From Pseudomonadota bacterium (GTDB lineage Bacteria > Desulfobacterota > Desulfobulbia > Desulfobulbales > SURF-16): 31,854 nt of DNA. The stretch covers positions 1 to 31,854 of the forward strand of contig JAUVQZ010000005.1 in NCBI GenBank assembly GCA_030597865.1. The letters run 5' to 3'. The position numbers and the translations under genes are program-made. Of the stretch, positions 1-8,416 are shown in pieces. The notes beneath the pieces were generated by a model, which saw only the letters and a list, made by a program, of their open reading frames with translations, was not told the origin of the DNA and ran no database searches. Numbering within the stretch: position 1 is the first letter of the stretch; each line of letters begins with the position of its first letter.

Positions 1-167
1 CCAAGATGCTGGGCAACCTCAACAACCAGGTTGTCAGGGGTATCGTCAATACCGGGGTTGGTGATGGTCAGGGCAGTCATAATATCGGGCAGGGCGTCAG
101 CGTCAAACTCAACGTCACATACCGGTCCTACAACCGAAACGATTTTTCCACTTTTTAATTCACTCAT
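1..167 (-). CDS. atpD: ATP synthase F1 subunit beta, N-terminal part (cut by window edge)
   Basis: This is the first 55 codons of the catalytic beta subunit of F1, which binds ADP and Pi at the alpha/beta interface and makes ATP. The reading starts MSELKSGKIVSVVGPVCDVEF, the usual beta-barrel start (GKIV.VVGPVVDVEF) of the family. The P-loop and catalytic residues lie outside the window. The ATG at 167 is preceded by a strong GAAGGAGG ribosome binding site at 177-185. It is the last gene seen in a leftward ATP synthase operon, 65 bases after atpG. An epsilon gene (atpC) would be expected next but is not in the window. Confidence 0.93.
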   Translation of the reverse strand, partial: MSELKSGKIVSVVGPVCDVEFDADALPDIMTALTITNPGIDDTPDNLVVEVAQHL

Positions 168-232
168 GGGCTTTTGGCCTCCTTCAATGTATATCAACGG
201 CGGCGTAAGCGCAGCCGCCGTTAGTTATCTAG

Positions 233-1105
233 TTATCCCTTTAACGCCTCGGCACCACCGACAATATCCATCAGGTCACCGGTAATGGCGGACTGACGAG
301 CCTTGTTATAGATCATGGTCAGCTCGGCAACGATATCGTTACAGGCATTGGTGGCATTATCCATGGCCGTCATCCTGGCGGCATGCTCACTGGCGCCGAT
401 CTGCAGCATGGAGTTATAGATCATAACATTCATGTACAGGGGCAGGAGCACGTCCATGATCTCTTCAGAGCTGGGCTCATAAATATAATCACCAGACTGG
501 TCGGCAGCTTCAGCCCCCTCCTCACTCTCCGGCGGCTTCACCGGCAGTAGATGGAGGGTGGTGGGCAGCTGCTTGGCTACGCTTTGGAAATGACCATAAA
601 TCACCTTAACCTCATCGGCCTCATTGGCCTCAAAGGTGGCGGCGATATCCTGGGCTATCTCCCGGGCATTGAACATCTGAAAGGTACCCATGATATCCGT
701 GTAGGCCTTTCTGACCTTGCCGGACTTCTTGAAGTATTGGGCTCCCTTCTTACCTACGCAGACATAGGAAACCTTCTTGCCATCAGCCTCATACTTGGCG
801 GCAAGCCTCTCAGCCATCTTGATGATATTAGAGTTAAAGCTACCACAGAGGCCGCGATCAGAGGTGACAACCACGATCTCGGCGGTCTGCACATCACGCA
901 CCTCCATCAGGGGATAATCACCGGTGGCGCCACCACTCAGATTAGCCATGGTGGCGTTGAACTTCTCGGCATAGGGATGGAAATCCTCCATCTTCTGCTG
1001 GGCTCCGCGGAGCTTGGCAGCCGAGACCATGTTCATGGCCTTGGTGATCTGCGATGTCTTTTTGACACCGCCGATCTTTGTTGAAACGTCCTTTAGACTA
1101 GGCAT
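233..1105 (-). CDS. atpG: ATP synthase F1 subunit gamma
   Basis: The central rotor stalk of F1, 290 residues, a normal length for the family. It turns inside the alpha3beta3 ring and couples proton flow through the c-ring to ATP synthesis. The N-terminal helix (MPSLKDVSTKIGGVKKTSQI, then TKAMNMVSAAKL) and the C-terminal helix (ATNACNDIVAELTMIYNKAR followed by RQSAITGDLMDIVGGAEAL) are the conserved coiled-coil pair of gamma. The middle Rossmann-like part contains VVTSDRGLCGSFNSNI. The gene lies 11 bases after atpA and 65 bases before atpD in the same operon. The start at 1105 gives the standard N-terminus. Confidence 0.96.
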   Translation of the reverse strand: MPSLKDVSTKIGGVKKTSQITKAMNMVSAAKLRGAQQKMEDFHPYAEKFNATMANLSGGATGDYPLMEVRDVQTAEIVVVTSDRGLCGSFNSNIIKMAERLAAKYEADGKKVSYVCVGKKGAQYFKKSGKVRKAYTDIMGTFQMFNAREIAQDIAATFEANEADEVKVIYGHFQSVAKQLPTTLHLLPVKPPESEEGAEAADQSGDYIYEPSSEEIMDVLLPLYMNVMIYNSMLQIGASEHAARMTAMDNATNACNDIVAELTMIYNKARQSAITGDLMDIVGGAEALKG

Positions 1106-1116
1106 TACCTACCCCC

Positions 1117-2652
1117 TTAGTTGAGACCTTTAGAAGCCTTGAAGGTCTCAGTGAAGGCTTTCATGGTGGCGTGCATTTTCTCTTCCAGAGCGCTGTCGAT
1201 CTCTTGCTTTTCTTTCAAGGTATCGAAGATCTCCGGTACAGAGGAGGCGATGTGGGTGTAGAGATCCTGCTCGTAGTCAGCCAGGGTGTCGATGGGCAGG
1301 GTGTCAAGATAGCCCTTGGTGCCGGCAAAGATGATACTTACCTGCTTCTCCATGGACAGCGGCTGGTACTGAGGCTGCTTGAGGATCTCAACCAGACGGG
1401 CACCACGGGTGAGCTGGGCCTGGGTGGCGGCATCAAGATCGGAACCGAAACCGGCAAAGGCGGCCAGCTCACGATACTGGGCCAGATCGAGACGCAGGGT
1501 TCCTGCAACCTGCTTCATGGCCTTACATTGGGCGGCACCACCAACACGGGATACAGACAGACCAACGTTAATGGCCGGACGAACACCGGAGAAGAACAGG
1601 TTGGGCTCAAGGTATACCTGACCATCGGTAATGGAGATTACGTTGGTGGGAATAAAGGCGGAAACGTCACCGGCCTGGGTCTCAATGATGGGCAGGGCAG
1701 TGAGGGAACCGGCGCCCAGCTCGTCATTTACCTTGGAGGAACGCTCCAGCAGACGACTATGGTTGAAGAAAATATCGCCGGGGTATGCCTCACGTCCTGG
1801 TGGACGACGAAGGAGCAGGGAGAGCTCGCGGTAGGCAACGGCCTGCTTGGAGAGATCATCATAGACGATCAGGGCATGCTGACCACGATCACGGAAGTAC
1901 TCACCCATGGCGCAACCGGCAAAGGCGGCAACATACTGCATGGGCGCCGGATCAGAGGCACAGGCAGCAACAACCGTGGTATATTCCATGGCGTTGTTCT
2001 TACGCAGGGCCTCAACAACCAGGGCCACGGTGGACTTCTTCTGGCCGATGGCCACATAAATACAGTGAACGTCGGTCTCGCGCTGGGCAATGATGGCGTC
2101 AACACAGACGGCAGTCTTACCAATCTGGCGGTCACCAATAACCAGCTCACGCTGACCGCGGCCAACCGGGGTCATGGCGTCAACGGCCTTGGAGCCGGTG
2201 TAGCAGGGCTCATGAACACCCTTACGGGCGATAACACCAGGGGCAACAACCTCAATCTTGGAGGTGTGCTTGGCGTTAATGGGGCCCTGGCCGTCAATGG
2301 GATTACCAACGCCGTCAACAACGCGGCCTTCCATCTCAGGACCAACAGGTACCTCAGCAATCTTGCCGGTACGTTTAACAATGTCTCCCTCGTTAATCTT
2401 GGCAACATCACCAAGAACCGCACAACCAACGTTGTCGGCCTCAAGGTTGAGGGCCAGGCCGAGGACGCCGCCAGGAAACTCGAGGAGCTCCATGGCCATG
2501 CAATTCTCAACTCCATGGACACGGGCGATACCATCACCAACGGAGATTACGGTTCCGGTTTCACTCAGATCCGCCTTGGTCTCGAAATCCTTGATCTGGC
2601 CTTTGATAATTTGACTGATTTCTTCAGCTTTAATCTGCATTTGTTTATTCAC
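1117..2652 (-). CDS. atpA: ATP synthase F1 subunit alpha
   Basis: The non-catalytic nucleotide-binding subunit of F1, 511 residues, full length. The order is an N-terminal barrel (residues about 25-95), a P-loop domain with GDRQIGKT at 173-180, and a C-terminal helical domain. The conserved VYDDLSKQAVAYR and LLRRPPGREAYPGD segments are present. The P-loop has Ile where most alpha subunits have Thr (GDRQTGKT); the GKT residues that touch phosphate are intact, so this looks like natural variation. Its start overlaps the end of atpH by 8 bases, suggesting translational coupling. An alternative Met at residue 5 is possible. The opposite strand is open over most of the gene, but that is a codon-bias shadow. 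Confidence 0.97.
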   Translation of the reverse strand: MNKQMQIKAEEISQIIKGQIKDFETKADLSETGTVISVGDGIARVHGVENCMAMELLEFPGGVLGLALNLEADNVGCAVLGDVAKINEGDIVKRTGKIAEVPVGPEMEGRVVDGVGNPIDGQGPINAKHTSKIEVVAPGVIARKGVHEPCYTGSKAVDAMTPVGRGQRELVIGDRQIGKTAVCVDAIIAQRETDVHCIYVAIGQKKSTVALVVEALRKNNAMEYTTVVAACASDPAPMQYVAAFAGCAMGEYFRDRGQHALIVYDDLSKQAVAYRELSLLLRRPPGREAYPGDIFFNHSRLLERSSKVNDELGAGSLTALPIIETQAGDVSAFIPTNVISITDGQVYLEPNLFFSGVRPAINVGLSVSRVGGAAQCKAMKQVAGTLRLDLAQYRELAAFAGFGSDLDAATQAQLTRGARLVEILKQPQYQPLSMEKQVSIIFAGTKGYLDTLPIDTLADYEQDLYTHIASSVPEIFDTLKEKQEIDSALEEKMHATMKAFTETFKASKGLN

Positions 2653-3190
2653 TCCCCTTAATGGACTCTTTTAAAACTTCGAGTTGCGTTTTGATGCTGC
2701 CATCCATGACCAAGTCACCAACCTTGGCGATCATGCCGCCAATGATTGACTCATCAATCTGATTGGTAACGGTTACACGCTTCCCGGTTATTTTCTCTAA
2801 AGTTTTCTGAATCTTGGCCTGAAGCTCTGTAGATATCTCAGTGGCAGAGGTCACCACACCCTGACAGGTGTTGTTTTCCTCATCAACGAGAATCTGGAAC
2901 ATCTCAGCAATATCGCCAAGGGCATCTGCCCGCCGCTTCTGAACAAGGAGATTCAGGAAATTACCCATAATCACTGAAACGCCGGCGGCCTTGACGATCT
3001 CCCGCATGACCCCTTCACGGGCCTCCAGGGGATACATGGGATTGGCCAGAGCATCGTTAAGCTCAGGATTGTCAACAACCATGGTTGCAAACTCGTTGAG
3101 GCTTGCGGCGTACTCATCAAGGGCATTTTCTTCTTTACCAACGGCAAAAAGCGCCTTGGCATAACGTTTTGCGAGTAATGCGTTCTTCAT
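2645..3190 (-). CDS. atpH: ATP synthase F1 subunit delta (OSCP type)
   Basis: The peripheral stalk connector that joins the top of F1 to the b/b' dimer, 181 residues, typical length. The N-terminus (MKNALLAKRYAKALFAVGKE) and the C-terminal segment (KITGKRVTVTNQIDESIIGG, then MIAKVGDLVMDGSI) are the two conserved family regions, six-helix bundle and C-terminal sheet. The start codon shares a base with the stop region of the upstream b gene, and its end overlaps atpA by 8 bases. The gene is therefore tightly packed inside the operon. Confidence 0.95.
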   Translation of the reverse strand: MKNALLAKRYAKALFAVGKEENALDEYAASLNEFATMVVDNPELNDALANPMYPLEAREGVMREIVKAAGVSVIMGNFLNLLVQKRRADALGDIAEMFQILVDEENNTCQGVVTSATEISTELQAKIQKTLEKITGKRVTVTNQIDESIIGGMIAKVGDLVMDGSIKTQLEVLKESIKGSE

Positions 3191-3807
3191 TATGCAGCAC
3201 CTCCTACCTTGGCTAAATATCCCTCAACCAGAGCTACCTGGTCATCGGCCTGGAGGTTCTTCTTGATAATCTCCTCCGCCATGACTGCGGCCTGATCGGC
3301 GACCTCATTCTTCAGATTGATCTTGGCCTCGGCAACGGCATTGACCACCGCCATCTCGGCCTGGCGCTTGATCTGCTCGGCGGCCTCATTGGCCTCGGCA
3401 ATGATCCGCTCCTTTTCGATCTCACCCTGGGCAATGGCCTTATCAACCATGTCCTTGAGCTCATCATCAAGACCGGACAGGCGGGAGGCATATTCCTGGT
3501 ACTGGTTCTCAGCAATGCTACGCTGGCTATCCAGATCATCAAACTCCTCCCGAATACCCTGACGACGACCACGCAGGCCATTAACAATGGGCTTTTTCAG
3601 GAAATAGATAAGGATGATCATCAGGGCGGTAAAGTTCATGGTACGCCAGCCAAGATCCCACAGCTTGTCTGGGGTCAACCCCCAACTGGCGGGACCGCTG
3701 CCATGGGCATCACTTGCAGCATAGGCGGCCACGGCAGTTACTCCCACCACCGCCACAACCGCCAGGGCTGCAAACCCCAGCTTGGACCACTTAACATTGT
3801 TCTTCAT
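3190..3807 (-). CDS. atpF: ATP synthase F0 subunit b
   Basis: A peripheral stalk subunit of about 205 residues. The order is an N-terminal hydrophobic stretch resembling a signal or extra membrane segment (LGFAALAVVAVVGVTAVAAY), a membrane helix (MNFTALMIILIYFLKKPIV), then a long charged coiled coil rich in Ala, Glu and Lys to the end. The extra N-terminal segment makes it longer than the 156-residue E. coli b; I recall it as common in desulfobacterial b subunits but cannot check this here. I chose the ATG at 3807, which overlaps the TGA of the preceding b' gene by one base (TGATG). A TTG one codon earlier (3810) is also in frame. It pairs with b' to form a heterodimeric stalk. Confidence 0.93.
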   Translation of the reverse strand: MKNNVKWSKLGFAALAVVAVVGVTAVAAYAASDAHGSGPASWGLTPDKLWDLGWRTMNFTALMIILIYFLKKPIVNGLRGRRQGIREEFDDLDSQRSIAENQYQEYASRLSGLDDELKDMVDKAIAQGEIEKERIIAEANEAAEQIKRQAEMAVVNAVAEAKINLKNEVADQAAVMAEEIIKKNLQADDQVALVEGYLAKVGGAA

Positions 3808-4232
3808 CAAACAGCCCTCCCCAAAATTTTACCGGCCATGTCCTTGGCAAAATCATCGAGTTTACCAGTCAGCTCTTTCTGGGCAGCGGTAAATTCTGAT
3901 TCAACTGTGCTTAACTGTGCGGCCTTGGCCTTATCGGCCTCGCCACGAATCTCAGCAAGTTTCTCATTTCCGGCTGCCTGGGCAGAGGCCCTGGCTCCAT
4001 CGAACTTGGCCTTGGCCTTACGGCGGGCCTCATTCATCTTAGAGTCAAACTCTTCAACCCGTAACTGGGCATTCTTCTTATAATTCTCTACATCCGTTGC
4101 GAGGCTCTCCAACTTTTCCTTACGCTTCGCCAGGATATTTCTGACTGGACGGTACAGGATCGCATTCAACACCATCATGAGAATCATGATGTTCAAGATC
4201 TGTATCGGCATGGTCAAGTCAATGGTAATCAT
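3807..4232 (-). CDS. ATP synthase F0 subunit b' (second b-type subunit)
   Basis: A 141-residue b-type peripheral stalk subunit, first gene of the ATP synthase cluster. A short N-terminus is followed by one membrane helix (residues about 8-27, containing ILNIMILMMVLNAILYRPV), then RNILAKRKEKLESL and a long Ala/Lys/Glu-rich coiled coil. Two consecutive b-type genes are known from photosynthetic bacteria and many Desulfobacterota, where b and b' form the stalk. The ATG at 4232 has a very strong GAGGAGGAAGG site at about 4240-4250. The F0 a and c genes are not upstream; a divergent uspA is there instead, so they must be elsewhere. Confidence 0.92.
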   Translation of the reverse strand: MITIDLTMPIQILNIMILMMVLNAILYRPVRNILAKRKEKLESLATDVENYKKNAQLRVEEFDSKMNEARRKAKAKFDGARASAQAAGNEKLAEIRGEADKAKAAQLSTVESEFTAAQKELTGKLDDFAKDMAGKILGRAV

Positions 4233-4690
4233 AAGTTTTCCTTCCTCCTCTTCATTTTGTCATGCATTTGCCGTGTTCCCCTTTGACAAGAAAATCGCAG
4301 CATACAGTTCAAACCAAAAAAAACCGCCACTCGCCCTGCCGCCTTCCCTAAGCCGCGACAAATGGCATGTATAAATTTCTCCCAGGACACGTACTGAATG
4401 GCCCCTCATTAAACCTGTGTTTGCTTACTATAGAATATATGGACTGTCAACTTTTTTTAGCCAGCCAACACAGGCTGAAAACCCGCGTAGCTTCAGTATT
4501 TACCTATTGTTTTCACCTTTCACAAATAAATTAATTGCCGCCCATTTTCAGTCATTTCTGACCGCCCAAAAAAACAAAAACTCGCCGTAAACTACCTAGC
4601 CAATCTGCAAAAAAAATCCACCTCTCCCCCCGCAAAATCTCTCCCCCTGATTCCCTCTCATTTTTTTACTAAAAAATTTTATCCCCCAAA
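4233..4690. other. AT-rich divergent region between ATP synthase genes and uspA
   Basis: More than 450 bases hold no credible gene. The region becomes clearly AT-rich from about 4420 to 4690, with several A and T runs. On the minus strand a TTGACA box lies at 4445-4450 and a TATAGT box at 4427-4432. They are only 12 bases apart, so they do not form one standard sigma-70 promoter. The leader of the atp operon must start somewhere here. A perfect TTTTTTA-C-TAAAAAA palindrome lies near 4662-4678. I see no riboswitch fold. Confidence 0.4.
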
Positions 4691-4695
4691 GATCC

Positions 4696-4725
4696 TCGAC
4701 AAACACCAGCGCCAGAACCTACAAT
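4696..4725 (+). promoter_or_regulatory. Probable sigma-70 promoter of uspA
   Basis: TCGACA at 4696-4701 (five of six match to TTGACA) and TACAAT at 4720-4725 (five of six match to TATAAT) are separated by 18 bases. They lie about 50 bases before the uspA start codon, which leaves a short leader. Inferred by eye only. Confidence 0.45.
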
Positions 4726-4773
4726 ACAAAGACAGTCGAACATATCATTTGACCACCCCAGCCGGAGATAGCC

Positions 4774-5226
4774 ATGATTACCATCAAGAACATCCTCGTC
4801 CCCATCGATTTTTCCGACAATGCTGAATATGTCATGGAGTACGCCCTCAGCGTCGCCCACCAGTTCAAGGCCCGCATCCTCCTCTGTTTTGTGGCCCAGC
4901 TCTACACCGACTACTCCGACTTCTTCATCCCGCAGATGCCCGTTGTTGCCATTGAAGAGGAGATAGACAGGGCCGCCAAGGAGAGGATGCAGCGCTTTGT
5001 CAAAGAGCACAATAATGATATGGAAATTGAGGAATGCGTGCTCATCGGCAATGTGGCCCATGAGATCCTCAACCTGGCAAAGAGGCGCGATGCGGATCTG
5101 ATTGTCATGGGAACCCATGGCTATCAGGGATTTGAGAAGATCCTCTTCGGCTCAGTGGCGGAAAAGGTGGTGAAGACAGCACCCTGCCCGGTGCTCACGG
5201 TTAAGCCAAAAAAAACAAGCGGGTGA
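4774..5226 (+). CDS. Universal stress protein, UspA family, ATP-binding type
   Basis: A 150-residue single-domain Usp protein, usually a cytoplasmic dimer induced in stress or starvation. The N-terminus IKNILVPIDFSDNAEYVMEYA is the usual first strand and helix. The C-terminal MGTHGYQGFEKILFGSVAEK carries the G-x2-G-x9-G-S nucleotide-binding signature, so this belongs to the ATP-binding subgroup (UspFG/MJ0577-like). It ends CPVLTVKPKK like other family members. A GGAGA site lies just before the ATG at 4774. The gene stands alone between the divergent ATP synthase operon and rmuC. Which stress it responds to cannot be told from sequence. Confidence 0.93.
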   Translation: MITIKNILVPIDFSDNAEYVMEYALSVAHQFKARILLCFVAQLYTDYSDFFIPQMPVVAIEEEIDRAAKERMQRFVKEHNNDMEIEECVLIGNVAHEILNLAKRRDADLIVMGTHGYQGFEKILFGSVAEKVVKTAPCPVLTVKPKKTSG

Positions 5227-5474
5227 GGACCTAGCCCGCCGTTTCCTTGATGTCTCCACGAGACCATGGCCCAAAACAAGGTCATGGCCAATCTGCTTTG
5301 CCCCTGGTAACCCCCTGCCTTGGCCGGTCTGGCCTTCTCTCCAGGAGGTCGACGGCAACCCATCCCCCTTGACAAAAATATGGCCCAGAGGATAGCCATG
5401 GTTCGTCAATGGTGGTATCTCTATGCCAGTCCTATCTTATTCTCCGTCATCCCCAAGAGAGACCCCCATAACCC

Positions 5475-7013
5475 ATGACCCTGTTATCACAGTTCGCACC
5501 CTGGCTCATTACCCTTGGCCTCATGGCCCTTCTTCTTGCTTTTGTCATCAAAAGGCAGCTCATCCTTAAACAACAACTTGCCAAAAGCCTGGAGGCCGCC
5601 ACTGCACTCGACCGCGACCTGGCCGTATTGCAAGAACGGGCCACGGCTGCCGAGGCCGAGGCTGTTCGCAAGGAGCAGGAGGCTGGGCGGCAGTATGAAG
5701 CCCTTCTTGCCGAGCGCAACAATCTGCACCAGGAGACCGAGGATCTCATTGCCCGAAACAGCTCCCGGCAGGCTGACATGGCCTCCCTGACCAATGAGCT
5801 GCAACGTATAGATGTGCTCACCAGGGAGAGGGATGGGGCCCGCAGCGACCTCAAAAAACTGGGTGCTGAAAAGAGCCGTCTTGATAGCGACCACGCCGCC
5901 CTCAAGACCCAGATCGACGCGGATCGCCAGGCCGCAGCAGATAAGCTCAAACTCCTGGAACAGGCGGAGATGAAGATGACCAAGGAGTTTGAGAACCTGG
6001 CCAACCGCATCTTTGAGGAGAAGCATGACAAGTTCAGCAAGGTGAGCAAGAGCAATATGGAATCCATGCTCACCCCCATGCGCGAGCAGCTCACCAGCTT
6101 CCGCAAAAGGGTGGACCATGTCTACGATCAGGAGAATAAGGAACGCGCCTCCCTGCTCAATGAGATCCAGCAGCTCAAGTCATTAAACGAGCGCATTGGC
6201 GCTGACGCCCTTAACCTGACCAAGGCCCTCAAGGGCGACAGCAAGCTGCGCGGCAACTGGGGCGAGATGCAGCTGGAACGGCTCCTGGAGGAGTCCGGCC
6301 TCAGCAAGGGCAGGGAGTACGAGGTCCAGGTCAGCCTCCACAACGAGGAGGGCAAACGCCTTCAACCCGATGTGGTGGTCCATTTGCCGGAGAAGAAGGA
6401 TGTGGTCATCGACTCCAAGGTGTCGCTGGTGGCCTATGAACAGTACCACGCCACAGACAGCGATGATGAACGGCAACGCCAGATCAGAAACCATATCGCC
6501 TCCCTGCGCAGCCACATAAACGACCTCAGTGGCAAAAATTACGATGAGCTCATCGGCATCAACTCCCTGGAGCTGGTGATCATGTTCGTGCCCATTGAGC
6601 CCGCCCTGCTCCTGGCCTTTGAGCATGAGCCCAACCTGTTCAGCGAGGCCTTCAACCGCCGCATCCTCCTGGTCAGCCCATCCACCCTGATGGCCACCCT
6701 GCAGATCATCAATAATATATGGCGTTACGAGCACCAGAACCTCAACGCCCTACAGATCGCCACGGATGCCGGCCGCCTCTACGATCAATTTTTCCGTTTT
6801 GTCGAGTCCCTTGAACAGGTCGGCAGCCAGCTCAAAAAGGCCACTGAGAGCTACCAGACCGCCCATAAGCGCCTCACCAGCGGCAGGGGTAATCTGGTTG
6901 GGCGTACTGAAAAGCTCAAGAAGTTGGGGGCCAAGACTAAAAAAGCCCTGAGTAGCCAGCTTCTTGAGACTGCTGCTATTGAGGATAACGAGGTGGAGGA
7001 GTTGACGGCATAA
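5475..7013 (+). CDS. rmuC: RmuC family DNA recombination protein
   Basis: A 512-residue RmuC homologue. The order is one N-terminal membrane helix (residues about 6-27), a long coiled coil (about 28-230, rich in Glu, Ala, Arg and Lys), then the nuclease-like RmuC domain (about 235-480). The hallmark GNWGEMQLERLLEESGL is near residue 260. QPDVVVHLPEKKDVVIDSKV and LVSPSTLMATLQIINNIWRY are also family signatures. E. coli RmuC limits inversions between short inverted repeats; the domain is related to restriction-endonuclease-like folds, and the exact activity is not settled. The ATG at 5475 has no strong Shine-Dalgarno. The 250 bases upstream contain an isolated TTGACA at 5368-5373 but no clear -10 box. 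Confidence 0.93.
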   Translation: MTLLSQFAPWLITLGLMALLLAFVIKRQLILKQQLAKSLEAATALDRDLAVLQERATAAEAEAVRKEQEAGRQYEALLAERNNLHQETEDLIARNSSRQADMASLTNELQRIDVLTRERDGARSDLKKLGAEKSRLDSDHAALKTQIDADRQAAADKLKLLEQAEMKMTKEFENLANRIFEEKHDKFSKVSKSNMESMLTPMREQLTSFRKRVDHVYDQENKERASLLNEIQQLKSLNERIGADALNLTKALKGDSKLRGNWGEMQLERLLEESGLSKGREYEVQVSLHNEEGKRLQPDVVVHLPEKKDVVIDSKVSLVAYEQYHATDSDDERQRQIRNHIASLRSHINDLSGKNYDELIGINSLELVIMFVPIEPALLLAFEHEPNLFSEAFNRRILLVSPSTLMATLQIINNIWRYEHQNLNALQIATDAGRLYDQFFRFVESLEQVGSQLKKATESYQTAHKRLTSGRGNLVGRTEKLKKLGAKTKKALSSQLLETAAIEDNEVEELTA

Positions 7014-7085
7014 TGAGGCATGGTAGCCCTAAAATTGCTAAAAATCAGAAATTCAGCCTGGCCTTGCTTGATGGTTTTGCTGTTG

Positions 7086-8018
7086 CTATTTTGCAGGAAT
7101 CACGCAGGGTTCATCACGACACTGGTTCACCTCAATGGTAATATGGGAAACCTTGTCAAGGCCGGTCAATAAACCCTTGTAATGCTCCACCGGCTTGGGA
7201 AAATGCGTGACCAGGGAAATTATGGCGGCGTAATCACCAGGTCCCACCTGCCATAAATGAAGATCAGAGACACGGTTATCCCCATCTGCCTCTATTTTTT
7301 CCTTAATGACTGATTTATCACTCTCCTCTATGCTGCCGTCCAGTAAAATCGGCCCGGTCTCCCTTAACAATCCGTACGCCCAGCTTGTTATGACCAGGGC
7401 ACCGACTATACCCACTATGGGGTCAAGCTGTGTCCAGCCCACCATCTTACCGGCAAACAGCGCGATAATAGCCAGCAGCGAGGTGAGGGCATCGGCCAAC
7501 ACATGAAAATACGCCGCCTTGAGGTTGTGGTCGTGATGATGGGCGTGATCGTGACCATGATGATGGCCACCCCGGAGAAGAAAGGCACTGACAATGTTGA
7601 CCAGCAAACCCAAGATCGCCACGCCGATTGCCTCGTTAAACTGGATCTCCTGCGGGTTAAGCAGGCGCCCTATTGACTCCACCGCTATCATCATGGCCAC
7701 TGCGGCCAAGGCGATGGCGCTGGCAAAGCCACCCAGCACACTTACCTTGCCGGTGCCAAAGGTGAATTTCGAGTTATCGGCATGTTTTCTGGCGTAACGG
7801 TAAGCAAAGATGGTGATCATGAACGCCGCCACATGGGTCCCCATGTGCCAGCCGTCAGCCAGCAGCGCCATGGAGCCGAACACCATACCCGCGACAATCT
7901 CGACAACCATGGTAATAGCGGTCAGAATCAAAACCTGGGTGGTGCGCCGCTCCCCTTTTTCATGAATAACGGCGAAATCATGGCTGTGTTGCCAGTTTTC
8001 AAGGGTATGTATGTGCAT
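7086..8018 (-). CDS. dmeF: Cation diffusion facilitator, DmeF-type Co/Ni exporter
   Basis: A 310-residue inner membrane metal/proton antiporter of the CDF family. The N-terminus MHIHTLENWQHSHDF and the long His-rich loop GGHHHGHDHAHHHDH between membrane helices IV and V are typical of DmeF. DmeF proteins export Co2+, and in some species Ni2+. The paired metal-site motifs are visible: ALLADGWHMGTH in helix II and HVLADALTSLLA in helix V, giving a D-x3-H / H-x3-D site. A cytoplasmic C-terminal domain follows (HLWQVGPGDYAAIISLVTH). I chose the ATG at 8018, with AGGAG nine bases before it; a longer reading to 8111 adds 31 unlikely residues. No DmeR/RcnR repressor gene lies next to it. A nickel exporter fits a genome with a NiFe hydrogenase. 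Confidence 0.9.
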   Translation of the reverse strand: MHIHTLENWQHSHDFAVIHEKGERRTTQVLILTAITMVVEIVAGMVFGSMALLADGWHMGTHVAAFMITIFAYRYARKHADNSKFTFGTGKVSVLGGFASAIALAAVAMMIAVESIGRLLNPQEIQFNEAIGVAILGLLVNIVSAFLLRGGHHHGHDHAHHHDHNLKAAYFHVLADALTSLLAIIALFAGKMVGWTQLDPIVGIVGALVITSWAYGLLRETGPILLDGSIEESDKSVIKEKIEADGDNRVSDLHLWQVGPGDYAAIISLVTHFPKPVEHYKGLLTGLDKVSHITIEVNQCRDEPCVIPAK

Positions 8019-8039
8019 TTTGTCTATCTCCTGGTTCTG

Positions 8040-8416
8040 GGGATATTGTAAATTCCGGGTAGAGCAGAACACTGATCCAGATACTTGTCGCCGGCCCCTT
8101 TTTGATGACACCTTGTTTCGGGGACACTATACTTAATTATTATTTGCTCGGTTAATCTTGCGCTCTTCATTAACCTCTTATTCCTTTTCGCCCGCTTCGC
8201 TGGCTGCTTGTCCAGTCCAAAAAGAAACGTAAAAAGGGCACCCCTAACAGCCCTGGCCTTCGGCACCTCTCGCCTTCCGCCGCGCCAGGGGCATTGCGGA
8301 AACTCGCGTAGTTTATACCCGTAGTGTGGGTGCTCAAACAGGCCGCAATGCTTTTCCCTTGCCCGGCTCCCTGCTCGCTCAGGGCTGAATGGGGAAAGGA
8401 CAACTGCTCTTGCCCA
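8040..8416. repeat. Possible dispersed non-coding element between dmeF and the WYL regulator
   Basis: About 380 bases hold two overlapping open frames on the minus strand (8024-8266 and 8170-8430). Neither looks like a protein: both are rich in Arg, Gly and Ser with no domain, and the second runs into the WYL gene. The sequence contains a GTGTCCCC string at about 8118-8126 and GC-rich blocks (for example around 8270-8290 and 8370-8400). It resembles in style the conserved intergenic repeats seen in many Proteobacteria. This is pattern memory, not a search. Confidence 0.3.
8126..8155 (-). promoter_or_regulatory. Possible promoter of the DmeF gene
   Basis: On the minus strand TTAACC (8150-8155) and TATAGT (8126-8131) are 18 bases apart, about 110 bases before the ATG. 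The -10 box is good and the -35 box is weak. I could not make out a NiCo riboswitch in the leader. Confidence 0.3.

Noticed and set aside
1171..2661. 496-codon open frame opposite atpA
   Set aside because: Mirror of a strongly codon-biased gene, rich in Gly, Asn, Thr and Leu, with no domain. atpA on the other strand is certain.
4427..4450. TTGACA and TATAGT as an atp operon promoter
   Set aside because: The boxes are only 12 bases apart, too close for a sigma-70 promoter, so I did not call one.
5124..5409. Two minus-strand frames of 85-91 codons beside uspA
   Set aside because: They overlap the end of uspA, are rich in Gly, Arg and Trp, and have no supporting start signal.
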